This document shows positions 43,493 through 52,709 of a stretch of DNA of 64,000 nt, piece after piece (positions within the stretch are counted from its first letter, which is position 1; each line of letters begins with the position of its first letter). The translations under genes were made by a program, and so were the position numbers. The stretch spans positions 434,001 to 498,000 of the forward strand of contig NZ_WUBI01000004.1 of NCBI RefSeq assembly GCF_009807035.1. The letters run 5' to 3'. Origin of the DNA: Paenibacillus dendrobii. GTDB lineage: Bacteria; Bacillota; Bacilli; Paenibacillales; Paenibacillaceae. The notes beneath the pieces are model-generated. The model made no database searches. It saw nothing but the letters and a program-made list of their open reading frames with translations, and was not told the origin of the DNA.

Positions 43493-45019
43493 CTAGAAGG
43501 TGGTGAAGCCAAGCGCTTTTTGGATGCGGAACAACACATCCTTGAACCAGGTGGATTTTTCCTGATAGGCACTGAGATCCAGACTGAAGGATCCGTCCTT
43601 ATTGTTCCATAGCCGCTCGAAATATCCTTCCATCTGCTTGTCCAGGGGATCTCCGGATGGGACGGATACCCACAGGTCATTTTCAAGATTGTAGTTGTCG
43701 AGATTGCGCGGTGTCATGTTGGTCGAGCCCCCGAGAATAATGGACTGGCCTTCGGACTTATGGATATACATCATTTTCGTGTGAAACTGCTCCTGCGTCG
43801 TATGGTACCACCGAATCGCGATGCGTTCTTTAGAACGCTTTGACAACTCAGCGGCTACCGGACGATTGGGAATGCCGATTTTCTCCTGACCGAAGGCATT
43901 TTCGTTGGGATCCAGCAGCAGCCGGATATCCACGCCGCGGTCTGCCGCGGACAACAGTGCGTTTAGCACCTTCTCATCGGCGATATAGAACATGCCCATC
44001 CAGAGTGTATCCCCTTTTTGCGCGGCATCGATTTCCTGAAGCACATACTTATATACTTTGCCTTCCGTTAGATATCGTACCCCGATGGGTCCATCATTCG
44101 CCTTGTCATTCCCGTCCGGAATGTACTGCGGAAGCGGTCCCCCGCCCGACAAATCGGCTGCCGCCTGCTCCGAAGCAAGAATATCCCGGATGATCGGTCC
44201 TTGCACCTCGAAGGCAACATTGGAGTGATAGGCGCTGGCGTCATGCACATTGCCTGAAGATATCAGGGCCGTCTTCTCGCTGACGATGACCTTCCGATGA
44301 TTGGCCTTGACGTTGACAAGCTTGAAGTAGGATCGGACGGTCATTTTGGGACCGTCACTGGCCATGAGATTGGGAATCCAGCCCTTACCCGATTGTCCGA
44401 ACCACTGGATGAATGTGCGCCACACGGAAGAATAGATGGGATTGGAGTCGCGGAGCGGATCTACATCCGTCACGATGACCCGGATTCCTGCCGCTTTCAG
44501 CTGCTCCAGCAGCGGGTTCGGAGCCGAGCCGTAATTCGTATTCACATCATCGGTGATCAGGACCATGTCCATATCAGGATAATTCTTTTTATGCTGAACC
44601 AGCTTGTCCGTTAATCCCTGACTGATTTTGGGGAAATCCTGCCCTTTATGAGTGTAGTTATTAAAAAGGAAAAGGTCGATAACTAGAAATTTGCGCGAGT
44701 CATCCACGATTTCATGAATCCTCTGCAGTATCTGCTGCTCACTGACCACCTTGCCGCTCTCGTTCGGATAGGTTAAATCCTGGAGAAAGCGGACCTGCTT
44801 CACATGGTACAACGGGCTTTCATAGGATATGCCGGGAGGAAGGGGCTTGTGTGTCTGGTAGACGATCACGCCTGCAAGCCAAAGCACCAATAGAGCGATT
44901 ACCGTGAATATCCAGCGCCGTTTGCGGTGTTTATGCCTGTTCGGTTTGCCTGTCCGGTTCGACAGATCGGCTTTAGACGGATCATTATGGTCGTCTTGAT
45001 TCGTTATATCTAATGCCAT
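43493..45019 (-). CDS. Phospholipase D-like membrane-anchored protein
   Basis: About 508 residues. A basic linker then one membrane helix (RRWIFTVIALLVLWLAGVIVY) at about 30-50, followed by two PLD-like domains with HKD-type motifs: NHRKVIVSEKTALISSGN and FHTKMMYIHKSEGQ. The second motif lacks the usual aspartate. ATG 45019 follows AAGGAGGATAAAG; the frame extends upstream without a ribosome site. It may be a phosphodiesterase or phosphatidyltransferase on the outer face. It resembles Cls but is clearly different in length and spacing. Confidence 0.8.
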   Translation of the reverse strand: MALDITNQDDHNDPSKADLSNRTGKPNRHKHRKRRWIFTVIALLVLWLAGVIVYQTHKPLPPGISYESPLYHVKQVRFLQDLTYPNESGKVVSEQQILQRIHEIVDDSRKFLVIDLFLFNNYTHKGQDFPKISQGLTDKLVQHKKNYPDMDMVLITDDVNTNYGSAPNPLLEQLKAAGIRVIVTDVDPLRDSNPIYSSVWRTFIQWFGQSGKGWIPNLMASDGPKMTVRSYFKLVNVKANHRKVIVSEKTALISSGNVHDASAYHSNVAFEVQGPIIRDILASEQAAADLSGGGPLPQYIPDGNDKANDGPIGVRYLTEGKVYKYVLQEIDAAQKGDTLWMGMFYIADEKVLNALLSAADRGVDIRLLLDPNENAFGQEKIGIPNRPVAAELSKRSKERIAIRWYHTTQEQFHTKMMYIHKSEGQSIILGGSTNMTPRNLDNYNLENDLWVSVPSGDPLDKQMEGYFERLWNNKDGSFSLDLSAYQEKSTWFKDVLFRIQKALGFTTF

Positions 45020-45187
45020 CTTTATCCTCCTTGCGGGAAACTTGTCCATCCAACTATGTATTTTAAGATTTAGGAATAAGCTTTGGTCTGGTCTGACCAA
45101 GTGCCCGATATGTTATTAACGTCGAATCTCCTGTTTGAAGCAGGGGGCACTGTGCAAAAGACTGGAAAGGGAAAAGCTGTACAGCCT

Positions 45188-46537
45188 TTAGAAAAAGGTG
45201 CCGTACAGCAGATAAATGTTCAATGCGGCGATGATGACCGCGACAAATCTCGCCAGCACGCGAACCCAGCGGGGCGCCACAAAAGGGCCCATTTTGACCG
45301 GATCCGAGGTGAATTTAATAAGCGGGAAGATGGCAAAAGACAGCTGGAGGGAAAGGATCACCTGGCTGAAGATGAGAAGTTGCCCCGTAGAACCTTCGCC
45401 GTATAGTCCAATCACGATCACCGCGGGAATAATGGCGATCAGCCGCGTTAGCAGCCGCCGAATCCATGGTTTCAGCCTCAGGTTGAGAAAGCCCTCCATC
45501 ACAATCTGCCCGGCAAGGGTACCTGTCAGGGTAGAGTTTTGCCCTGAAGCAAGCAGCGCTACGGCAAACAGGACACTGGCCATTCCTGTTCCGAGCAGCG
45601 GGGTGAGCAGGTGATAGGCGTCCTGTATCTCTGCTACCTCAGTATGCCCCGTTGAATAAAAGGCAGATGCAGCCAGAATCAAAATAGCAGCATTGACGAA
45701 CAGCGCAATGGTTAGAGCAACGGTTGAATCAATCGTAGCAAAGCGAATGGCGGACTTTTTGCCGGCTACACTTGGATCGATTTTACGGGTCTGGACGATA
45801 GAGGAGTGCAGATACAGATTATGGGGCATCACCGTGGCACCAAGCATGGCAAGGGCGATATAAAGCATCTGCGGATTAGTCACGATGTCGGTCGTTGGCA
45901 CGAAACCGCCCATGACACTGGCAACATCGGGTTTGGATAAGAAGAGCTCAACGCCAAAGCACAGGATAATGATGGCAATAAAAGAAATGACCATGATCTC
46001 AATATGTCGGAAGCCCTTATTCTGCAGCATCAGGACCAGGATGACGTCCACTGAGGTAATCAGTACGCCGTAGAGGAGAGGAATGCCGAATAGCAGCTGG
46101 AGCGCGATGGCTGTTCCGATCACTTCCGCGAGATCGCATGCGGCGATGGCAAGCTCACAAAGTATCCAAAGTCCCATGCTGACAGGTTTGCTATAGTGAT
46201 CGCGGCAAGCCTGCGCAAGATCGCGGCCGGTGGCGATGCCAAGGCGGGCAGAGAGGGACTGCAGCAAAATCGCCATGAGATTGGAGATCATAATCACGGA
46301 TAAAAGCGAGTAGTTGAACATGGCGCCGCCGGCCAGATCGGATGCCCAGTTTCCCGGATCCATATATCCGACAGCGACGAGATAGCCAGGTCCGGCGAAG
46401 GCTAGCAGCTTGCGCATAAACCCACCCTTCAGTGGGACTTTCATCGATTGATGGACTTCGGGCAGGCTTGGAGACTCATTTCGCTTTCGCCAGCCTCGGC
46501 TTGCGGCAGTTACTCTGCTTTCTTCACTGGCATTCAT
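45188..46537 (-). CDS. mntH: Nramp-family divalent metal (Mn2+) transporter
   Basis: 449 residues with eleven hydrophobic helices. The Nramp signature is intact: VGYMDPGNWASDLAGG in helix 1 (metal-ligand DPGN) and ATVMPHNLYLHSS in helix 6. It is a proton-coupled Mn2+ importer. An extended hydrophilic N-terminus of about 40 residues precedes helix 1. ATG 46537 follows AGGAAGGTGA. An MntR-like box lies upstream. It complements the Mn2+ exporter mntP at 61 kb. Confidence 0.93.
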   Translation of the reverse strand: MNASEESRVTAASRGWRKRNESPSLPEVHQSMKVPLKGGFMRKLLAFAGPGYLVAVGYMDPGNWASDLAGGAMFNYSLLSVIMISNLMAILLQSLSARLGIATGRDLAQACRDHYSKPVSMGLWILCELAIAACDLAEVIGTAIALQLLFGIPLLYGVLITSVDVILVLMLQNKGFRHIEIMVISFIAIIILCFGVELFLSKPDVASVMGGFVPTTDIVTNPQMLYIALAMLGATVMPHNLYLHSSIVQTRKIDPSVAGKKSAIRFATIDSTVALTIALFVNAAILILAASAFYSTGHTEVAEIQDAYHLLTPLLGTGMASVLFAVALLASGQNSTLTGTLAGQIVMEGFLNLRLKPWIRRLLTRLIAIIPAVIVIGLYGEGSTGQLLIFSQVILSLQLSFAIFPLIKFTSDPVKMGPFVAPRWVRVLARFVAVIIAALNIYLLYGTFF

Positions 46538-47025
46538 GGGCAGTACTCACCTTCCTGTAGCAAGGATATATTTTGCGGACAGCCGCTGAAGGGCTGACAC
46601 GAACGGTAACGGACTGGACGGGGCTCAAACTTGCTACCTCATCATATGGAATGGGCGCGGCAGAATTGCATGTACGTAAAACATTTTCCTGAGGGAAACT
46701 TTAGGCCCCATCCCACTGGAAAGTGACATGCTGTCGCGCATCATGACTCATGCTCCCTTTGTACATCTTTTTATATTTACTGTCTGCTTTGTATGCTGGT
46801 ATTATTTGGTTAATGGGTTTTTGAAGAAGTCGCTTTATGGCGTGAACTGCACCTTTAGTCGGCATGGCGGTTAAATGTCTGTCAGACAAAGCGGGATGCC
46901 AGGAATCGATGGTTAAGTATACTCTTGCCTGCAAGAATGCTTTTGCTAGTGCGTCTTCGCATGAAGATCTCGGTAGGCGGGAGTGTCACCAGGTGGGGTT
47001 ATACATGGAAAGGCAGGCGTTATAA
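46538..47025. other. 488-base intergenic region
   Basis: It separates mntH (minus) from the desaturase gene (plus). It contains the MntR-like box (46682-46702) and a TGTCTG-T-CAGACA palindrome (46876-46888). I see no convincing gene; a weak 77-codon minus-strand frame (46701-46934) has only a TTG start. Confidence 0.5.
46682..46702 (-). promoter_or_regulatory. MntR-like operator upstream of mntH
   Basis: The block TTTTCCTGAGGGAAACTTT is an imperfect dyad that resembles B. subtilis MntR sites of the form TTTGC-TT/A-AGGGAAA. It lies about 150 bases upstream of the mntH start. Manganese repression is inferred. Confidence 0.55.
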
Positions 47026-48504
47026 ATGACACATCAGGCGGTTATTATTGGGGCGGGACTTGGCGGATTATCCTGCGCGATCACACTCGCTTCCAAGGGA
47101 TGGAAGGTTACGATACTGGAACGCCAGCATACAGCGGGCGGGAAGCTGCAGCGTGTCCAGAAGGAAGGATACATATTTGACCGTGGCCCGAGTTCGATCA
47201 CGATGCCCCATGTTTTCCGCGGCATCTTTGAGCAGGGCGGCGCCAAAATGGAGGACTACATCGGGTTGTACGAATTGGAGCCGCGCTCGCGGAATGTTTT
47301 TGCGGACGGGTCTGTAGTGGACATGAGCCGAGATGCAGAGAAGATGAAAGATCAGATTTCGACATTCAGCCCTTCCGACGCATTGCAATACGAGAATTTT
47401 CTACGAGAATCGGCTGAGCTTTATCAGCATTCGGAGGAAAACTTTTTGAACCGTCTTATGCTCAACTGGCGCGATAAGGCAAGGCCCTCCATGCTGCGCA
47501 GCCTATTGCGGGTAAGACCAATGACCCCACTGAGTTCCTTGCTGCATCGTTATTTTCAGCATCCGAACACGCTGGCGATGATGGGCAGATATTCGACTTA
47601 TGTCGGATCATCACCGCAACAGGCGCCGTCCATGTTCGCGATGCTCGGTCATGTGGAGGCGGAGCTGGGGGTTTACGGAGTTCGCGGCGGTACGTACTCC
47701 ATTGTGGAAGGCATGGTAAAGCTCGCTAGAGAGCTGGGGGTTGAACTCATTACCGACACGGAAGTGAAACACATTGCGGTATGGGGCGGCAGAGCGACAG
47801 GCGTGGATACCAGCAGCGGTTATTATAAAGCCGATACCGTCATCTCTAACGGAGATGTACTCACGGTGAACCGGACGTTACTCGACGAGGAAGACCGTCC
47901 CTCCATGAGCAATGAGAAAATCAGCAGCTTTGAGCCTTCGCTTTCGGGTTTTGTCACGCTCGCGGGAGTTCCGCGTCAATATAACAAGCTGCTGCATCAC
48001 ACCGTCTTTTTCCCTGAACATTATGATCGCGAATTCCAAGAGATCTTCGTGGATAAACAACCGCCCGAGCATCCTGCGCTCTATGTTTGCTATTCAGGAT
48101 ACTCTGAAGCGGGCATGGCTCCGGACTGCTGCAGCAACCTGTTTATTTTGGCCAATGCACCTTATCTCAGCCCGCTAACGAACTGGAACCGGGAGACGGA
48201 AGCTTATGGCGAGAAAGTGCTCGCTGACCTGAAAAGCCACGGGTTGAAGGACATTGATAAAAGCGATGTGCTTCTTCATTACACGCCGCAGAACATCGAG
48301 GAGGATACGCTGGCATACAAGGGGGCCATATATGGCATATCTGCGAATTCGGTCAAGCAGACCTTCTTCCGTCCGGGCAACCAGAGCAAGGATGTCAAAG
48401 GACTGTGGTTTGTCGGCGGAGCGACCCATCCGGGCTCAGGAACGCCGATCGTGACATTGACCGGAAGACTTGTAGGTGAATATATCGATTCACATAAGGT
48501 ATAA
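47026..48504 (+). CDS. Phytoene/diapophytoene desaturase-like FAD oxidoreductase (CrtN/CrtI)
   Basis: 492 residues. The N-terminal FAD motif GAGLGGLSCAITLASKGWKVTILERQ is followed by the TAGGKLQ and FDRGPSSI of carotenoid desaturases, and the C-terminal GLWFVGGATHPGSGTPIVTLTGRL, the CrtI/CrtN signature. It would desaturate or oxidise a long polyprenoid. ATG 47026 is behind AAAGGCAGG. Pairing with the isopentenyl-diphosphate isomerase gene just downstream supports an isoprenoid role; no crtM or crtB synthase is in the window. Confidence 0.88.
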   Translation: MTHQAVIIGAGLGGLSCAITLASKGWKVTILERQHTAGGKLQRVQKEGYIFDRGPSSITMPHVFRGIFEQGGAKMEDYIGLYELEPRSRNVFADGSVVDMSRDAEKMKDQISTFSPSDALQYENFLRESAELYQHSEENFLNRLMLNWRDKARPSMLRSLLRVRPMTPLSSLLHRYFQHPNTLAMMGRYSTYVGSSPQQAPSMFAMLGHVEAELGVYGVRGGTYSIVEGMVKLARELGVELITDTEVKHIAVWGGRATGVDTSSGYYKADTVISNGDVLTVNRTLLDEEDRPSMSNEKISSFEPSLSGFVTLAGVPRQYNKLLHHTVFFPEHYDREFQEIFVDKQPPEHPALYVCYSGYSEAGMAPDCCSNLFILANAPYLSPLTNWNRETEAYGEKVLADLKSHGLKDIDKSDVLLHYTPQNIEEDTLAYKGAIYGISANSVKQTFFRPGNQSKDVKGLWFVGGATHPGSGTPIVTLTGRLVGEYIDSHKV

Positions 48505-48574
48505 TATATTTTTCGAGATTCTCGAACGGATGTGCAGTTTGGATAACTACGGCTGTTCGGAAAGGGGTCAAGCC

Positions 48575-49645
48575 ATGAACGGAAAACATGATGAGAACCG
48601 GTCGCTCCTGCCGGATGCGCCTACGGGCGAACGGAAAATAGAGCATGTGAGGCTGTGTTTGAACGAAGAGGTGGGCAGTGTCGGTGTGACTTCAGGATTG
48701 GAAAAATACCGTTTCCGCCATAATGCGCTGCCGGAGACGGATTTCAACGAAATTTCTTTGGGAACATCCTTTTTGGGGATGTCGTTACGCACTCCACTGC
48801 TCATAAGCTCGATGACGGGCGGTAGCGCGGCTACCGGCGCGATCAATGAACGACTGGCTGTTGCCGCTGAAGAACGGGGCTGGGCGATGGGAGTGGGTTC
48901 CGTGCGCGCGGCCGTGGAGAAGGGAGAGCTGGCTTCAACATTCCATGTGCGCAAGCATGCACCCACGATCCCGGTGATTGCCAATCTTGGCGCGGTGCAG
49001 TTGAATTACGGATTTGGTGTGGATGAATGCCGGCGTGCTGTTGAAATTGCCGGGGCGAATCTGCTGGTACTTCACTTAAACGGGTTGCAGGAGTTATTTC
49101 AGCCGGAGGGCAATATCAATTTTAGCGGACTGTTATCCCGAATTGAGGAAGTGTGCCGCCAGCTTCATGTCCCTGTAGGCGTGAAAGAGGTCGGATGGGG
49201 GATCGATGGCGAGACGGCAGCAAGATTGTTCCGTGCTGGCGTGAATTTCGTGGATGTAGCCGGAGCCGGAGGCACCTCGTGGAGCCAGGTTGAAAAGTTC
49301 CGCAGCAAAGATCCGGTACGCCGGGCCGCGGCGGAGGCTTTTGCCGGATGGGGCATTCCGACGGCCGAGTGTATCACGGAGGTTAGAAAAGTATCGCAGC
49401 AGGCGGGGCTAATCGGCAGCGGCGGGCTGAAGAATGGCGTCGATGCAGCTAAAGTGCTCGCGCTTGGTGCAGATTTGGCCGGTTATGGCCGAAGCGTGCT
49501 TGGTCCGGCAGTGGAGTCGGAGGACTCGCTGCATGCTGTACTTGCTCAGGTGGAGTTCGAGCTTCGTGCGGCAATGTTTGGCATTGGAGCCGGCGATATC
49601 GCGGCCTTGCGGGGAAACACAAGATTGGTACGAAGCCTGTCCTAA
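48575..49645 (+). CDS. fni: Type 2 isopentenyl-diphosphate delta-isomerase
   Basis: 356 residues. FMN-dependent TIM-barrel enzyme: LGTSFLGMSLRTPLLISSMTGG, NLGAVQLNYG, LHLNGLQE with GVKEVGWG, and AGAGGTSWSQVE near the end match the family throughout. It interconverts IPP and DMAPP. ATG 48575 follows AAAGGGG; the stop of the preceding gene is 70 bases upstream, so they are probably one operon. Confidence 0.93.
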   Translation: MNGKHDENRSLLPDAPTGERKIEHVRLCLNEEVGSVGVTSGLEKYRFRHNALPETDFNEISLGTSFLGMSLRTPLLISSMTGGSAATGAINERLAVAAEERGWAMGVGSVRAAVEKGELASTFHVRKHAPTIPVIANLGAVQLNYGFGVDECRRAVEIAGANLLVLHLNGLQELFQPEGNINFSGLLSRIEEVCRQLHVPVGVKEVGWGIDGETAARLFRAGVNFVDVAGAGGTSWSQVEKFRSKDPVRRAAAEAFAGWGIPTAECITEVRKVSQQAGLIGSGGLKNGVDAAKVLALGADLAGYGRSVLGPAVESEDSLHAVLAQVEFELRAAMFGIGAGDIAALRGNTRLVRSLS

Positions 49646-49655
49646 GGGAGCGGAT

Positions 49656-49698
49656 GAGCCTTCAGCCCGATGATAACGGGAACGGGGGGCTTTTTTTG
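49656..49698 (+). terminator. Terminator of fni
   Basis: AGCC pairs with GGCT outside an inner CCCG/CGGG stem, followed by TTTTTTT. Confidence 0.55.
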
Positions 49699-49725
49699 CA
49701 TCCTTTGTCTAAGGAGGCCTTTGTC

Positions 49726-49754
49726 TTGATGACCCCAAGGTTCTAATATATAAT
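49726..49754 (+). promoter_or_regulatory. Sigma-A promoter of ychF
   Basis: TTGATG (49726-49731), 17-base spacer, TATAAT (49749-49754). The start would be near 49761 with a leader of about 100 bases. Confidence 0.75.
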
Positions 49755-49860
49755 GGGTAGGATTGAGAGACGCTGCTCTCCAGTTTGATCACATTCATTT
49801 ATAATGATAGCTAGCCCAGGCTTTTAGCCCATTCTAATATGAAATAGGAGTGTCACATCC

Positions 49861-50961
49861 ATGGCTTTGAAAGCAGGTATCGTGGGATTGCCGAACGTAG
49901 GCAAATCCACCTTGTTTAATGCGATTACGCAGGCGGGTGCGGAATCCGCCAACTATCCTTTTTGCACGATTGATCCGAACGTAGGTGTGGTTGAGGTTCC
50001 GGACGAGCGTCTGGACAAGCTGACCGAGCTGGTACAGCCGAACAAGACCGTTCCAACCGCCTTTGAATTTGTAGATATCGCGGGGCTGGTTCGCGGTGCT
50101 AGTAAGGGCGAAGGACTCGGTAACAAATTTCTTGCCCATATCCGTGAAGTAGACGCCATTGTACATGTGGTGAGATGCTTTGAAGACGAGAACATCACGC
50201 ACGTCGATGGCAAAGTGAACCCGGTTAGCGACATTCAGACGATTAATCTGGAGCTAATTCTGGCGGACCTCGAGAGCGTCGAGAAGCGGATCGACCGTTC
50301 CCGCAAGAACATGAAGGGCGGCAACAAGCAGTATGAGCAGGAAGTTGCCGTGCTTGAAAAAGTAAAAGAAGCGCTGTATAACGATCAGCCAGCACGCAGC
50401 GTGGAGCTCTCGGATGATGAGAAAGCAATCGTGCGCGATCTGCATCTGCTGACGCTGAAACCGGTTCTCTATGCGGCCAACGTCAGCGAAGATGAAGTAT
50501 CGGAAGCGGATAACAACCCTTATGTTCAGCAGGTCAAAGACTTCGCAGCTGCCGAAAATGCTGAAGTCGTGCCGATCAGTGCCAAGGTTGAAGCTGAAAT
50601 CGCCGAGCTTGAAGGCGAGGACAAAGAAATGTTCCTGGAGGAGCTTGGCCTCGAAGAATCCGGCTTGAACCGCCTGATCAAAGCGGCATATCGCCTACTT
50701 GGCCTCTACACTTACTTCACGGCGGGCGTGCAGGAAGTCCGTGCTTGGACGATCCGCAAGGGTATGAAAGCTCCACAGGCTGCAGGCGTCATTCACACCG
50801 ACTTCGAACGCGGCTTTATCCGTGCCGAGGTGGTATCCTATGATGATCTGGTTGCCGCAGGCACCATGAACGTGGCCAAAGAGCGCGGCCAGCTTCGCCT
50901 GGAAGGTAAGGAATATGTCGTTGCAGACGGCGACGTTATGCATTTCCGTTTCAATGTGTAA
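49861..50961 (+). CDS. ychF: Redox-regulated ATPase YchF (Obg-type)
   Basis: 366 residues. The G1 loop GLPNVGKSTLFNAITQ and the AGAESANYPFCTIDPNVG region are specific to YchF, as is the NxxE-type G4 (NVSEDE), which favours ATP over GTP. A coiled coil and C-terminal TGS domain (FTAGVQEVRAWTIRKG, GFIRAEVVSYDDL) follow. It binds ribosomes and affects oxidative stress responses. Strong sigma-A promoter upstream and terminator downstream make it a single-gene unit. Confidence 0.97.
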   Translation: MALKAGIVGLPNVGKSTLFNAITQAGAESANYPFCTIDPNVGVVEVPDERLDKLTELVQPNKTVPTAFEFVDIAGLVRGASKGEGLGNKFLAHIREVDAIVHVVRCFEDENITHVDGKVNPVSDIQTINLELILADLESVEKRIDRSRKNMKGGNKQYEQEVAVLEKVKEALYNDQPARSVELSDDEKAIVRDLHLLTLKPVLYAANVSEDEVSEADNNPYVQQVKDFAAAENAEVVPISAKVEAEIAELEGEDKEMFLEELGLEESGLNRLIKAAYRLLGLYTYFTAGVQEVRAWTIRKGMKAPQAAGVIHTDFERGFIRAEVVSYDDLVAAGTMNVAKERGQLRLEGKEYVVADGDVMHFRFNV

Positions 50962-51024
50962 ATGGATTTGAATTCTTAAAGGCTGCCAGGATAACACAAA
51001 TATCAACATTGGCGAATTCAATAG

Positions 51025-51063
51025 AAAACCTTGAGCGGCATCACGCCACTCAAGGTTTTTTTG
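51025..51063. terminator. Bidirectional terminator between ychF and the DUF4097 gene
   Basis: AAAACCTTGAG pairs with CTCAAGGTTTT with an inner GGC/GCC; T runs follow on both strands. The genes converge. Confidence 0.85.
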
Positions 51064-51081
51064 TTACTCTTTTCAGTTAAT

Positions 51082-52191
51082 TTACTCTCCGTAATTCACT
51101 TTAATACTGCTGTTAGAGGTCGTCAGCTCAACCTTGTGGGTGCCGTCGCCAAGCGTAGCGCCAGCCTTGTTGTCGCCGCTTTCCTCGCTCCAAGGTATGT
51201 CGCCCTTGATGGAAGAGTTGGAGGTCTTAGCTTTAATTACGGCGCTCGTGTTCTTGGGAACGTTCAGGGAGATGCTGCCGTTCGTGCTGGTGCAGGTCCA
51301 ATCCCCGCCAATGGCTGACGTCCCCTTAATGGAGCTGTTGCTCGTTTTGGCCGTCACCGCACCGGCGATCCGATCCAGCGTCAGGCTGCCGTTGGTCGAT
51401 TTGACCTGTGCAGCTCCGCCGATGTCGGCCAAATGGACCGAGCTGTTGGACGTTTTCGCGGAGACGCTGCCCTTAATATTTTCCAAAGTGATGGACGAGT
51501 TGGAAGTTACGGCCGTGAACCCGGCATCCAGCTGCTCACCTTTTACGGAGTAATTCTTGGTATGCACTTCGACTTCAAGTGCTTTGGGTACATCCACGTT
51601 CAGATATTCATCCTCAGGACTGAATCCGATATGAAAGAATGAATCCGCGCTATCCTCAAACGAAAGCACGAGGGTATCCCCGGAGGGAGTTACCTTCCAT
51701 TTCTCTTTGATTTTGCTGTCGGCGGCTTCTTGGCTGGCGACATCCCGAAAACGGAATTTACCGTCATATGAAACCTTGGCATCGTCGGAGCCAATCACAT
51801 TGACCTTTCCATGATCCACGAGAATTTCCACGCGTTTAATGCTGCTCCCGACTTCAGCCGAACCTTGAACGGCAGTCGCATATCCTTGGTTGAACAGGGT
51901 GCTCCAATTCGGAATGGCTACCTGGGCGGCGCTGACGAGCATCAGCAAAATCAGGATCGTCACGCTGCCTCCACCAAGGCGGACCCGTTTGTCGGAGTGT
52001 AGAACGTTAGCCAGCACCACCTCAAGGCCAAGAAGAATCAGAAGTACAGGCCATACATATTTTAACGATTCGAACGAAATCAAGTGATTGAACTGCAGCA
52101 GAACCAGCACACCGATGCCAATCAAGCCGATGGCTGTGGTCCACCTGCCTACCTTAACGGTAGGCGGCGTGTTGTTAATGGGGGTGTTCAT
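51082..52191 (-). CDS. Membrane protein with DUF4097 beta-helix (LiaF/adhesin-like)
   Basis: 369 residues. Four hydrophobic helices near the N-terminus resemble the LiaF-TM/DUF5668 region. The last ~170 residues form a DUF4097-type beta-solenoid, with the phrase TSNSSI(K/T) recurring at short intervals (SNSSITLEN, TSNSSVHLAD, TSNSSIKG, and so on to the end). Such proteins sit with ECF sigma/anti-sigma pairs and are suspected to sense or react to envelope stress. It overlaps the preceding gene by 4 bases, so it is the last gene of the operon. Confidence 0.85.
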   Translation of the reverse strand: MNTPINNTPPTVKVGRWTTAIGLIGIGVLVLLQFNHLISFESLKYVWPVLLILLGLEVVLANVLHSDKRVRLGGGSVTILILLMLVSAAQVAIPNWSTLFNQGYATAVQGSAEVGSSIKRVEILVDHGKVNVIGSDDAKVSYDGKFRFRDVASQEAADSKIKEKWKVTPSGDTLVLSFEDSADSFFHIGFSPEDEYLNVDVPKALEVEVHTKNYSVKGEQLDAGFTAVTSNSSITLENIKGSVSAKTSNSSVHLADIGGAAQVKSTNGSLTLDRIAGAVTAKTSNSSIKGTSAIGGDWTCTSTNGSISLNVPKNTSAVIKAKTSNSSIKGDIPWSEESGDNKAGATLGDGTHKVELTTSNSSIKVNYGE

Positions 52192-52709
52192 AAAGACTCG
52201 CTCCCTTTACGATCAGGTTTCTTGAATAAAATCCAGAGGCCGTATCCGATCAATGCGACCGCCAGCAGCACGCTTGCCACATTTTGCTGGAGCAGCCAGT
52301 GCCACATATCGGGGAAGATGGTCATCAGAAGCACCATCCCGCCGACAAGGATGCAGCCGGCACCGGTCCATACCGGATTTAGAGTGCTTTCTTTTTGATA
52401 TCCACCAAGCGTCATCCAGTCCTGTGCGCTCCAAGGATAACCGAAGGTTTCCTGGCCCATCATCATACGCTCGTGTTCGGCGGCAGCGGCTTTCATCCAG
52501 GAGGCTTTTTGCAGCGCATCGAACATCTGATAGAACCACAGAATCGCCAGCGCGAATGAGAAGATCAGCGGGATGGATGGAATTAGAATAATACAGGCGC
52601 AGGTGCCGATCATAATCTGCAGTCCCTGTTTGGTGAAGTTGAGGTATAGGTGGCCGAGGCCGGGAATCAAGGCAAGCAAAAAGGTTACCCATTTGTGTTT
52701 TTTAATCAT
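52188..52709 (-). CDS. Membrane protein of the ECF operon (TM2-like)
   Basis: 173 residues with about four hydrophobic helices: WVTFLLALIPGLGHLYLNFTKQGLQIM is a TM2/SHOCT-type start and the end is basic. No enzymatic motif. It overlaps both neighbours by 4 bases. Together with the sigma factor, anti-sigma and DUF4097 protein it appears to belong to an envelope-stress module. Function unknown. Confidence 0.8.
   Translation of the reverse strand: MIKKHKWVTFLLALIPGLGHLYLNFTKQGLQIMIGTCACIILIPSIPLIFSFALAILWFYQMFDALQKASWMKAAAAEHERMMMGQETFGYPWSAQDWMTLGGYQKESTLNPVWTGAGCILVGGMVLLMTIFPDMWHWLLQQNVASVLLAVALIGYGLWILFKKPDRKGSESL

Noticed and set aside
43493..45019. Second cardiolipin synthase gene
   Set aside because: It has PLD-like motifs, but the second lacks the usual aspartate and the protein has one N-terminal helix and different spacing; I call it PLD-like only.
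46701..46934. 77-codon minus-strand frame
   Set aside because: TTG start, no ribosome site, and it runs through the MntR-like box; most likely chance.
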